Source: Clavaria fumosa
Lineage: Eukaryota > Basidiomycota > Agaricomycetes > Agaricales > Clavariaceae
Direction: 5' to 3'
Length of the DNA stretch: 64,000 bases
Assembly (NCBI GenBank): GCA_951802425.1
Contig: OX637795.1
Location: 4,878,501-4,942,500, forward strand
The translations under genes and the position numbers were made by a program. Shown here piece by piece: positions 20,473 to 30,442 of this stretch (the stretch's first letter is position 1; each line of letters starts with the position of its first letter). Below the pieces are notes generated by a model. It was not told the origin of the DNA. It ran no database searches and saw only the letters and a list, made by a program, of their open reading frames with translations.

Positions 20473-20954
20473 TATTGGCAGCAACAATGGCGGGCGTGTG
20501 GGAGCGTGTGGTTCAAGTGGAAGCGTGTAGTTCAGGTGGAGGGGATGGCGGTGGTACGCAGGTTAGAAAGCCCTCAATATATACTCGATTTGAGAGGCGC
20601 CAGAGAAGTGACACGGGTCGTTCGACAGGGGCTCACTCGGAGAAGTATGCCTTGACATTTAATTAAGACTCGGCATGTCAGGCTTCGATGATCCGATATT
20701 GGGATTGTCGGCGCAGTCGCGTTGATTAAACTCGTTCTCGTCAATCCGCTTCGTTTTTTGCTATCTCCCAGTTCATTTCTATTTTCTAATGTGACGTCAT
20801 TGCCCGACAGAAAAAGCCATTGCCCGACTTTGCCGAGACGTCCACGTGATCTCATATTCATCGCTTTTATCACATATTTTATCCCGTCAGATCCTTCCCT
20901 GTCTTCTCCATCACTCTATCCTTGACCTAGACATTCTCCGTCTCCGTTTTTCAG
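20473..20954. promoter_or_regulatory. Divergent promoter of helicase and acidic-protein genes
   Basis: These 482 bp separate divergent starts. They contain TGACGTCA (about 20,793) and CACGTGATC (20,843-20,851), the latter about 104 bp upstream of the 20955 start. Both motifs recur in other promoters of the cluster. Confidence 0.5.
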
Positions 20955-23221
20955 ATGCACGGCCAAATGTCTGACTGTGATGTGGCAGACTTCGCAGTAA
21001 GTTTCGTGTGCATGCGTGTGATAGTGATTTATACTTTGATGCGCATACAACCAGGAGTTGGTTTCTATTCGCGAATGCTTTGCAATGCTTCAAAGTACCC
21101 ATGACACCCTGGCCGATCTTGAGCAGAAATGGGTGTCATTGGAGCCGTTATTGACAGGGCAGATCGAAATGCCAAAGGAGGTTTTTGAATGCATCGAAAT
21201 CCTGAGGAAGGAAGCCAAAAAAGTAGCGGAGATCCTCGTTAGGACTCCAGAACTGCCGACGGAGGCGAACATTGTTGCCGATATCCTCACCAGGACGCCG
21301 GAACCGTCCATGTCAATCCCAAACGAATCGAAGATCCGGCGGAAGCGGAAGCGACTCGTCGTGTCAGACAGCGAGGAGAATCCCGACAGCGACGAGATTC
21401 CGGAACAAGGGAAACATAAGGTTGATGACAATGACGATGATGCTTCTGTGTCTGGTGAGTGTCAGCCATCGTACAAGCTCGTCTGTGGTGTGCGTAAATG
21501 GGTCGGAGATGTAGATAATGATGCCGACGTGGAATACGATGACAACGTCAGTGGGAATGTTGGTATTGATGACGACGAGGACGACGAGGATGACGACGGC
21601 GAGAAGGCCAATGATGACGACCACAATGATGAAGGGCACCGCCGGGGGCAAGGCGACAAGGGAAAGGACAACAGCAAGGCCAGCGATGAGGAACGTGAAT
21701 CCGACAACGGCCAAGGTGGCGAGGGAGAGAAGGACGACGGCAAGAAGGTCGACGATGTGGACAGTGATTCCAACGATGGCCGGGGCGACAGAGAGAAGGA
21801 CGACGGCAAGCAGGCCGATGGGATGGAGAGTGATTCCGACGAGGGTCGAGGTGATGGCGAGAAGGGCGATGGAAAGAAGGCTGATGATGTCGAGGGTGAA
21901 TCCGACGAAGACGATGGTGAGGAGGTCGACGGTGGAAAGGCCGACGGCAAGACGGTCGATGGTGTGGGGAGTGAATCCGACAGCAGCCGAGACGATGAGT
22001 TGGCAAGCCCTCTGGTGACTAGCCAAAGTTCTCTCCCTTGTTCTATTTGGATATCAATTCCCTTATCCCGGTTAGAACAGTACTATCGTTGTCGCGCAAA
22101 GTGGTCGAAAAAGCTTACGAGTATTGAATCGGGCAAACATGATACTCTCATCATTTTCAAGCGCTCCATTACTACCAGTCCAGGCCATCGACATCATGCT
22201 GAATCCCGTCGTTGGTACCCTGGCTGATATGGAGAATGAGAGTTTCAAGCGCTTAATTCGCGGTTATATGGCGGTCGATAGCACCGACGAGGAAGAATAC
22301 GTGGCATTCGTAGGTTCTAAATTAGTCTTTGTGTCGTTTCTGAACCAGTGTGAGTCGCTAGACTGATGCATTTAAGCCATATAAATGTGGGCATGGTGAC
22401 GTCAGGAAGATTTGCCGCACCTGGCTAGATCAAGGGAAGCATGGCCGAGCCAATGACCAGCTTCGGAATAGGCATCTGGTGCGTTTGTTGCCTTCTGCTC
22501 TTGTTTGTCTTGGATGTAACGCGCCTGGTAGTATTTGACGAAACGGGAGTTTAGCCGCGTCGGGGACAGTTATATTGAGATGATGCTAATGCAGATGAAC
22601 ACTCTAGAGCTGACCATTGACATCGAGCGGCAATCACAGGGCCGTGGAGGACTGCGCTGGAAGACGAATTTCAATCGCCTTGTCTTCCAGGAAACAGAGC
22701 CATATCGGCACCAATTTGCCGCCTTGAAGACGGCCCAAAAAGAAGAGAAAATGAAGGAGCTTTCGGTCGAGTATAAAGAGTGGATGCGCGCCAACCAAGA
22801 AACGGTAACAAGACGTAATCAGTTGCTTCATTTATACAAGACGGTGCGTCTCTGTTTTTATTATTATTTAAAAAAGGAATTATTATTATAAGCGTGTGTG
22901 GGCACTCACATATTTACAACGTAGTTTGGACCCGCCTTGTTGCTCGATCCTTTGTGGGATGTTGATCGGCTCCGCCATCGATCCACCGACTATACGCGCG
23001 TTTTGGATATGGTTGTCAGAGGAGTGAAGGACGAGAGAGCGCGTGAAGACGAACATGGAGTGAATGAATACAACGACGGGTTCATGAGGATTCCCTGGAG
23101 GGACTTGGAAAAGAACGCGAAAGACTTGTTGGAGCAGGTCGCTTTTGCGTTGGCCGGAGAGGAGGTTTATCAATATGTCTCCCTTTTCTTCAAAAAGTTT
23201 CCAGTCGCCACGTCCCACTGA
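20955..23221 (+). CDS. Acidic, low-complexity protein with conserved C-terminal half, six exons
   Basis: No family was recognised. Exons are 20955-20996, 21055-22120, 22179-22309, 22377-22478, 22532-22843 and 22925-23221 (introns 53-81 nt), frame-consistent, 649 residues. The N-terminal about 100 residues are helical. A basic RRKRKRL stretch follows, then about 200 residues dominated by Asp/Glu/Gly/Lys with imperfect EKDDGKKVDDVDSDS-type repeats. The C-terminal half is ordered-looking, with YKCGHGDVRKICRTWLDQG, then KREFSRVGDSYIEMM and a charged helical tail. An in-frame 66-nt GTGACT...CAG segment near 22,018-22,083 may be another intron. The acidic region suggests a histone- or chromatin-binding chaperone-like role, but that is only compositional. 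It is divergent from the helicase gene. Confidence 0.65.
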
Positions 23222-23285
23222 GTCTGACGATGCTTTCCTGTCGGTACTCGTTATGTTTCTTTCTTTTTTACTCTGTAGTTTAATG

Positions 23286-23690
23286 TCAGGGGGCGGATAG
23301 CCGAGGACCAGGGATCAGGTGCGAGTGCCATGTTAGACCGCGCAACGTAGAAGTGTCTCTGTCGCCCCTTGCCGCCAGCCAACTCAGCCTGGAGGCCAGG
23401 GGATCAGGTGCAAGTGCCACTAGCATGAAGTTAGACGACCACACAATGTAGGAGTTTCCCAGTCCCCTTGCCGCCAGCCAACTCAGCCTGGAGGCCAGGG
23501 GATCAGGTGCGAGTGCCACTAGCATGAAGTTAGACGACCACACAATGTAGGAGTTTCCCAGTCCCCTTGCCGCCAGCCAACTCAGGCTAGAGATCAGGGA
23601 GAGCAGCGTGAACCCGGATAGAAGTTTCCCAGTCGCCCCTTGTCACTAGCCAACTCAGACTGCAGGGCATCAGTTGTTCGTTATGCTTTT
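23286..23690. repeat. 99-bp minisatellite
   Basis: There are about four copies of a 99-bp unit containing GGCCAGGGGATCAGGTGCGA and CCGCCAGCCAACTCAGCCTG; GGCCAGGGG occurs at 23,394 and 23,493. It lies directly downstream of the acidic-protein gene. Confidence 0.9.
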
Positions 23691-23693
23691 GCC

Positions 23694-23785
23694 GGGGGTA
23701 TTAGCTAATCCGAGTCGTTTCCCACTCGAGCATTCCTCGAGTTCTTGAAGAGCAGCTTATCTAATCATCATGTGGCCAAAGTGCA
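23694..23785 (-). promoter_or_regulatory. Inverted copy of the 7.5-kb shared element
   Basis: On the minus strand it reads GGCCACATGATGATTAG, ATAAGCTG, CTCGAGGAATGCTCGAG, GGATTAGCTAATACC, matching 7,471-7,553 in order but in opposite orientation. Confidence 0.6.
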
Positions 23786-23818
23786 CGTGTCACTTTGAAT
23801 GTGAAACGAGTCACGTGA

Positions 23819-23925
23819 ATGTTCGTGAATGTTCGTGTCATTGCTTGTTCGTGTCATGTTTGTTCGTGTCATGTTTGTTCGTGTCATTGTTTGTTCGTGT
23901 CATTGTTTGTTCTTTTTTTTTTTCA
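23819..23925. repeat. TGTTCGTGTCAT short tandem array
   Basis: Five to six copies of a 10-17 bp unit TGTTCGTGTCATTGTT are followed by a T-rich run that also precedes the gene start in the left arm. Confidence 0.85.
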
Positions 23926-23933
23926 TCTTCTCC

Positions 23934-24786
23934 CACGACCACCCACTCTTCGTTCGTCGGGGTCTCCGTCCTACGCGGTCTGAGTTGACTGCTGGAGACG
24001 GAACCCCTTCATCTTCTCCCACGACCACCCCACTCTTCGTTCGTCGGGGTCTCCGTCCTACGCGGTCTGAGTTGACTGCTGGAGACGGAACCCCTTCATC
24101 TTCTCCCACAACCACCCACTCTTCGTTCGTCGGGGTCTCCGTCCTACGCGGTCTGAGTTGACTGCTGGAGACGGAACCCGCACTTCTTCTGGGCTTCCTC
24201 CTTCTGTTTCTACCTAGTCTGAGCTGACTGGTGGGATCGGGGAGACCTGGTAGACCTGGGGTTCGTCTGTGGCATTTGCGTGCTTGTATACTGTACTTCT
24301 TTTAATACATGCATATTTCTCATTTCCCATCCTGTTGCTGTCCGGTACGGCGGCGTCGGTTGGAAGGTCGGCATTGCTTCTCGCAGGCGGTACGCTAGCG
24401 ATTAGACTCCCGGTGCCTGGCGATTCTTCTTCTAAAAGTTATTATGATTATTTCATTCTTTTGCATTCGTCGAGAACCTATGTTCATGTCCGGTTTATTG
24501 GATGGAGCCCCGTAAGAACACTTCCCCGGAACCCCGACAGACCTGACCAAGTTGTATTGCGCCCGACCGTGGTTGATCATGGCGCTACGTTGGATGGTCT
24601 GGATTGGAATGAGGAGCGTCTTCGGTTTGTTTGGCGGCAAGGACATACTAGCTTGGGTCTCCTCGAATGGCGAGTGGGCCTCCTTCCATCGAGAGTGTCA
24701 GAAAATGTCGCTGATTCTCTAATTCTTCTTATATTTAAGGGAAGATGCATTCCAGTGTAATTTGTCTTGTGGCTAAGCTCGTTGAT
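23934..24786 (+). pseudogene. Decayed inverted copy of the proline-rich gene (right arm)
   Basis: The first part matches the start of the 2530 (-) gene (LRPTRSELTAGDGTP) three times in an array of about 86 bp. The start codon position reads ACG instead of ATG. The next block matches the SVSTQSELTGGLGE region. The Pro-rich middle is missing. The stretch near 24,345-24,410 keeps the same frame as the left copy (SVGRSALL, then TLAI). The end matches the left copy's last exon (SENV...GRCIP versus SENV...REDAD, with indels) and similarity stops near GTTGAT at 24,786, mirroring about position 81 on the left. A 163-codon open frame (24269-24760) remains. It is most likely a pseudogene; a re-started gene is possible. 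Confidence 0.65.
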
Positions 24787-25440
24787 TATAGCAAGCAATA
24801 GCGGGCGATAGCGGGTGATGCCTGAGTACACAATACCAACAAACACAGTAATGGGTGATACCGATGTGGCAGGTCATACCGGCATGTGCAAAACCGACAC
24901 ACCGCTAAACACAATAGCGGGCAATACCGACGTGCGTAATAGCGAGATATCTCGGCATTCCAAGAACCGACAAATCGCCAAACACAATAGCGGGCGATAC
25001 CGACGCGCTTGATAGCGAGGTATATGGGTTGCCAAGACCCGACCTTGCGCTAAACATAATAGCGAGCAATGAGGATAGCGAAAGCATGATCACCTGTGTG
25101 CGGACGCATGAAATACCGACGTGCGTAATAGCGAGATGTCTCGGCACGGCAAGAACCGACATACCGCTAAACCCAATAGCGAGCAATACCGACGTGCATG
25201 ATAGCGAGATATATGGGCTGCCAAGACGCGACGTACCGCTAAACACAATAGCGGGTAATGCAAATAGCGAAAGCATGATCACGTGTGTGCAGTATGAATA
25301 GCGGACTGCGGCAATAGTGAAAGCGTGCGTGACCAAGGATAGCGAAGGCGACGAAAGCGGGAGAAGCGATAGCGATGAGGATAGGGAAGGCGATGGACTG
25401 CGAGAATGAAAGCGAGGATAGCGTCGGGACAGCGAAAGAC
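24787..25440. repeat. Degenerate tandem repeats of the AATAGCGRGYAATACCGACG type
   Basis: About four units of roughly 90-130 bp share AATAGCGGGCAATACCGACG, GAGATATCTCGGC-like and AAACACAATAGCG motifs, then break down into GATAGCGAAGGCGA-type simple sequence. No gene was seen. The complement of the same motifs occurs at 9,420-9,780. Confidence 0.75.
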
Positions 25441-26336
25441 TAGCTGTAAAACAAATGGCCAATGCAAGATTGGCCACATAATAAAAAACTGCAAAATGTG
25501 TTATAGGAACCTTGTAGACATGTTCTATAGGTAAAACAATACAACTTTTGTATGGATCATGTCTCACCCCACTTGCTACTTCAAAAGATCCCCTGGTTTT
25601 CATTTTGGCCTCTTCCTAGTGTATCATTACAAAGAATAGCATATTGTACAATACGTAGGCATGGGAGGCCTATGAAACTTTGAGGAGACATTCTCTATAG
25701 TATATCAATGGTTTATGGCCACTTACCTGATCCCCTAAGCTTCTACTTTCAAAGATCCCCTGAAAATGCCCAAAAAACTCATTTTCCCGGGATCTTTGGA
25801 CCTGGACACTAAAACACTTATGTAAAGCACCCACACCCTTTCCCTATACCCCCTCTAACCCCCCATACCATTCACTACCAAGTGGCCAATGCTCCACTTT
25901 CTGCTGACCCTTACCCACAACACTTGGCCAATGCAGCATTGGCCAACTTCTGTTAAATAATCACCAAAATATTCATACGCCTAGTTCCCATTTTTGGCAT
26001 CATCTTTTGTATGGAAACCACATCCCACTTTCCATCTGTTCCAAAGATCCCCATTATTCTTGATATTAAATGAGCATGGCACATTGGCTATATCTCAGCA
26101 AACACTCCATATATTTTCATCAGACTTTGTGAGTAGATGCATACCTATGAGCAGTATCTTCAGTAATATTTATATGAATTTACATGATTTAATGTAAAGG
26201 GTAGAGTGGGTGTGCAGATGAAGCAGAAGTGTGAGCCAGGGTGAGAGTGAAGATGATTGTGAGAGTGACAGAGTAAATGGGGTGGGTGAGGGTGAGTAAG
26301 AGTGTTCATGAAGGTGAAGGTGAGGGGTGAAGGTGA
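25441..26336. repeat. Non-coding repeat DNA including repeat S copy 1
   Basis: AT-rich, no ORF of note. From about 25,910 to 26,336 it is repeat S, nearly identical to 33,538-33,970. S begins near TACCCACAACACTTGG, contains the palindrome TTGGCCAATGC/GCATTGGCCAA, and ends GGTGAAGGTGACT. A related TGGCCAATGCAAGATTGGCCA lies at 25,451. Confidence 0.8.
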
Positions 26337-26341
26337 CTAAT
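26337..26341. repeat. Target-site duplication CTAAT, left of E1
   Basis: CTAAT directly precedes the left LTR and recurs at 32,884-32,888 directly after the right LTR. Confidence 0.95.
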
Positions 26342-26882
26342 TGTCAGTCCAAGTCTCTCGCAGAAGTGAGAAGGGGAAAGAAGCTCGATTTCAACGTAGG
26401 GAACTACACACATTACAAAGGTACTATATATACTGGGGAAAGGGGGCTGTGTAGGGGACGAGTCATAAAAAGGGGAATGAGGCTACGCGCACTGAGTCGC
26501 GCGGAATAGGGGAGGCAGTATAGGGAAAAGGGGATACCAAATACAGAAGGTAGCGGCAAGGGACGGATAAGGGGAAAGTGACAAGAGAAATGCTTAGCAT
26601 GGGCTTGGCTGGCCGTGGAGGGGCCTGGATTAGTCCCGATTAGGGTAAAATACTTGATGGGAGCTGTCAGAGGAATTATTGCTGATCTGCCTCCATCACG
26701 AATTGCAAAGCGTGGGAAAAGGTCGAGGAACGTGGGTGTGGGCACGTGGCGGCGCTTATCGGGAGCTCATAGGCGCCGCTGCATGGTCGCGGAGGGTCAC
26801 GTGGTCCCATACTCGGCCCTCGTAACTAGTCCCTAGCGCGTTGTGGATTCAGTGACAGCGGCTTACGTAATGGATCCTGACA
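26342..26882 (-). repeat. E1 3' LTR (541 bp)
   Basis: On the minus strand it starts TGTCAGGATCCATTAC and ends GACTTGGACTGACA. The purine-rich GAGGAGGGGGCCA directly precedes it (26,883-26,895) and serves as the polypurine tract. Confidence 0.95.
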
Positions 26883-26893
26883 TGGCCCCCTCC

Positions 26894-29800
26894 TCAAGGC
26901 TGGGCATCTCGACTGGCCAATCGCGCCTTGTCTGGGTGCTTGAGGAAGAAGTCACAGAGAAGAATTGTGGTGTTGGTAAGGTTTTGGCGGGGTTCCCAGG
27001 TGTTTTCTTCGATGGGGTAGCCTAGCCACTTTACCAGGTATTTCACTCCTCGTCCTACTTTCTTCACATCCAGGATCTCTTCGACCTCATATTCTAAATG
27101 GTCGTCATCAATGCTTGGAGGAGGTGGAGGAGGTCGGGCTTGGGAGGCGAAAGAAGGGGGAATGAATGGGGTTAGGAGGAGCTCGTTGAATACATCGTGA
27201 ATGCGCCAAGCAGGGGGTAGCTTGAGGCGATATCCTGCTGGTCCTACTTTCTGGACGATGGCAAAAGGCCCAGCCCGTTTGTTGTCAAGTTTCTTATTTG
27301 GGCAGTCCATTTTCAAGTTTCGCATGTCGAGCCAAACTAAGTCTCCCTTCCCATACTCGCGGCTGGGTCGTTTTCCGCTGTCGTAGCTTTTCTTCATTGC
27401 CAGCGCGGCTTTCTCCATGGCCTCTTTGGCAGCATGTTGCGACTCTTCCAACTTCGCCATCCACTCATCAGCAGCTGGGTTCACCTCTGTCCGCGGGTGT
27501 ATACCTCCATTCCAGGGGTGTCAGCCGTAGTCCAGAAAGAAGGGCGTGTAGCCTGTCGCGGAATGTTCCCGGTTATTCAGCGCGAATTCCGCTGTGCTCA
27601 ACCACTCCGCCCAATTATCCTGGAGATGGTCGACGTATTCCCGCAGGTAGGTTTCGATCTCCTGATTCACCCGTTCCGTTTGTCTGTCAGTTTGGGGATG
27701 GAAGGCAGTGCTCGGATTAGCCTTTATCCCAATCATCCAGTAGAACTCCTTCATGAATCGAGAGATGAACTGCGGGCCACGATCGCTGACGACCTTCTGG
27801 GGGATTCCGTGGTTCTGGAATACTCGGTCGCGGAGGATTCTAGCTGCTCCCAAACTTGTTAAGTTGAAACCGATTGCTTCGATGAGCGTGCGCTTGGTGA
27901 ATTTGTCGACAATTACAAGGATAGAGTCGAAACCACGGGACTGTGGCAGCGGCCCTACTATGTCCCAGCTGATTGCCCACCATGGACCATTCGGGACTGG
28001 GTGTGGGTGTAGGGGCGCGGCACGCTTGGTTCGGTCGGGTTTGGTTCTCTGACAGCCTTCGCATCCAGACACGTACTTCTCCACATCTTTTACCATCTCG
28101 GGCCACCAGTAGGCTTTGAGCATCACGGCTTTCATCTTCTTAATCCCGGGGTGTCCCGCGATGGGAAGGTCATGTTCATAGTTGAGTACCACCTCGCGGA
28201 CTGCCAGGGGTATCCATACAGTGCCACTTCTCCACCACAATCCCAGACAGTCTCGCGTCCAGCTGTCGTCGATTTCCGCGGGCTTGGTGACGTGTTCTGC
28301 GCTCCTTTTCTGGAGGAGCATCTCCATTTCAGATGTGAAGCCGGTGCGTACGTCCATGTCGGGGGGGAGCATCTGGACGGGAGCATCTTCTTCAGCGGCA
28401 TCCCCGTAGTCAGGTCGTCACGAGAGGGTATCGGCTTTGGTGTTGCTTTTACCGGTCCGATACTTGATCGCAAAGTCAAAGTTCTGGAGTTCTCCGTACC
28501 AGCATATTTGTCGTGGTTTCAGTTTTTGGGGCTTTCTGAAGTATTGCAAGTTTGCATGGTCGGTCCATATCTCGAAGGTTTCGTCCACTCCTATGAGATA
28601 TGCTCTCCACTCTCTCAACACTCTGATAACCGCGAGGAGCTCCTTGTCATAGATGTCATAATTCTTTTCGGCCGCTGTGAGGGCCTCGGAGATGTAGTCG
28701 ACTGGCCTCCAGGTCCCATCGGGCTGCTGCTGGGAAAGAACCCCACCTGTTGCGAGGTTACTAGCATCTGTTTCTACTTTCCACCTGCCCGTATCCTGGT
28801 GTAGAGCAAGGACCGGGGCTGAAACAAGCGCTCCTTTCACGTCCAGGAAAGCCGCGACCTGTTCGCTCTGCCAGCACCAGGGGACGTTACCGGTGAGCTT
28901 AAACAGGGGTCTGGCTCGCGAGGACAGATTAGGGATGAACCTCCACAGGTGGTTGATCATTCCCAGGAAACGTTGGAGTTCCTTGACATTTCGGGGCTCT
29001 GGCCAGTTTCGGATTGCTTCCGCCTTGGCCGGGTCGTGCTCGAGTTGGTTGTGCGAGAGCCTGAGCCCTAGGTAGAATACCTCTGTCTTCTCGAACTCAC
29101 ACTTGCTCAGTCGGAGGCACAGTCCATTGTCGCGGAACCTCTGCAGGACTCGGTCCATCCAGAAACGGTGGGTTGCAAGGTCGTCCGTGAAGATAATGAC
29201 GTCATCGATATACGCGAGTACATGTCTGCCGGCGATTTCTTCTCTCAAGATATGGTTCATAAATCTCTGGAAGGTTGTGGGAGCATTCTGGAGCCCAAAC
29301 CACATTACTGTGGGTTCGAACAAACCTCGCGATGTCAAGAAGGCGCATCTCTCCTGGTGTCCTTCCCACAGCCTCATCGATGGAAACCCTCCCTTCGCGT
29401 CAATCTTGGAAAAGATCCTGGCTCCTCGCAGTTTGTCTACACAATCACGGATGCGCGGCAATGGAAACTTATCCTTAATCAAAAACAAGTTGAGGCATGA
29501 GTAATCAATGATGGGCTGGAGCTTGTCTTTTTCTCGCTTGAAAAAGAACGGGCTGGCATAGGGGGATTTGGAGGGCCTTATCCTTCCTGAAGCCAGCTGC
29601 TCGTCGATCCACCTATTCATTTCTGTCATTTCCTCCCTAGTCAGCGAGTACAGTTTGGAGGATAAGTGCCCTGGGTCCTTGCGGAACTCGATCTTGATGT
29701 CAAAATCAGGTCACAGTTTGGGTAACTCATCCCATTTTGCTTCACTAAAGACCGTTGGATATAGCAACGGCCAGTCGGGCATATCTCCAGAGTCCGAAAA

Positions 29801-30442
29801 GCGAATGTCTATGGTTGTCTGTAGCGCATTGTCCCATATACTGCCTTTAGGATAGGCCCAAGGGCTCGCGAGATGTGGGTCAAAGTGGCAACTTGTGGGG
29901 CAGCGCGTGAAGGAAACCTTGCCTAGTGGCCAATTGATCTTGGGGTTGTGTTTGGACAGCCAGTCATGCCCCAAGATGATCTTGTGCGATTTGGCAGCTC
30001 CGAGCAAGAAGTGTATTCGCTCCTGGTGGTCCCCTATCGTTAGCAGGAGGTCGATGCCGTAGCGGATTGGTCCGTTCTTGTTTGCTGATCCGTCCACATT
30101 GTACACTTTGATCGGGTTTTGTAGTGGGACAGGTTCCAGTCCAAGTTCCTTACACCAGGCCAGGTCCATAAAACAATTGGTACATCCTGAGTCGATCAGG
30201 ACCTTAACACCTCCCCATTCAGCCGTAGTCAGAGTTTCAAAGTGCACTGGTAAGGTCAACTCTCTCTTCTGCCTCTTTGGTTTCTCTTCCGCAACTTTTG
30301 TTGTTCTGTTGTCCTCAAGTTCGTTCGCACTCCGAGCATGTCTCCGTTGCAAGATCGTGTATTTGGGTATACTTGCTACAGGTACAGGGGCGGGGGCGGG
30401 AACGTTGCTTGTACTATTACAGAGACGCGAGTTTGGACTCAC
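26894..30442 (-). pseudogene. E1 pol: protease, RT, RNase H, integrase, chromodomain
   Basis: One frame of about 1,180 codons is interrupted by TGA at 29713-29711, 28420-28418 and 27523-27521; each flanking segment stays in frame, and each stop sits where an Arg (CGA) would fit. Protease: LIDSGCTNCFMD. RT: LAYIDDVIIF. RNase H: WKVETDAS, YDKELLAV, WTDHANLQYF. Integrase: HHCC zinc module (GHPGIKK...GCEGCQRTK), then WDIVGP, VVSDRGPQF and STAFHPQTDRQTERVNQE with the D, D, E set. Chromodomain: YEVEEILDVKK, YLVKWLGYPIEENTWEP near the C-terminus. The frame overlaps the gag stop by 4 nt in the -1 frame, as expected for gag-pol frameshifting. Without readthrough the element cannot make full pol. Confidence 0.9.

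Noticed and set aside
21364..22026. Long minus-strand frames (hydrophobic, 220 and 162 codons) opposite the acidic-protein gene
   Set aside because: They are antisense shadows of GAC/GAT/GAG-rich coding repeats. The sense strand has a complete frame-consistent exon set.
23286..23690. CRISPR-like repeat array
   Set aside because: The 99-bp units are contiguous with no unique spacers and the DNA is eukaryotic; it is a minisatellite.
24269..24760. 163-codon frame as an independent gene
   Set aside because: It coincides with a decayed copy of the proline-rich gene; the ATG is not at the ancestral start and the N-terminal hydrophobic stretch is unlike the left copy.
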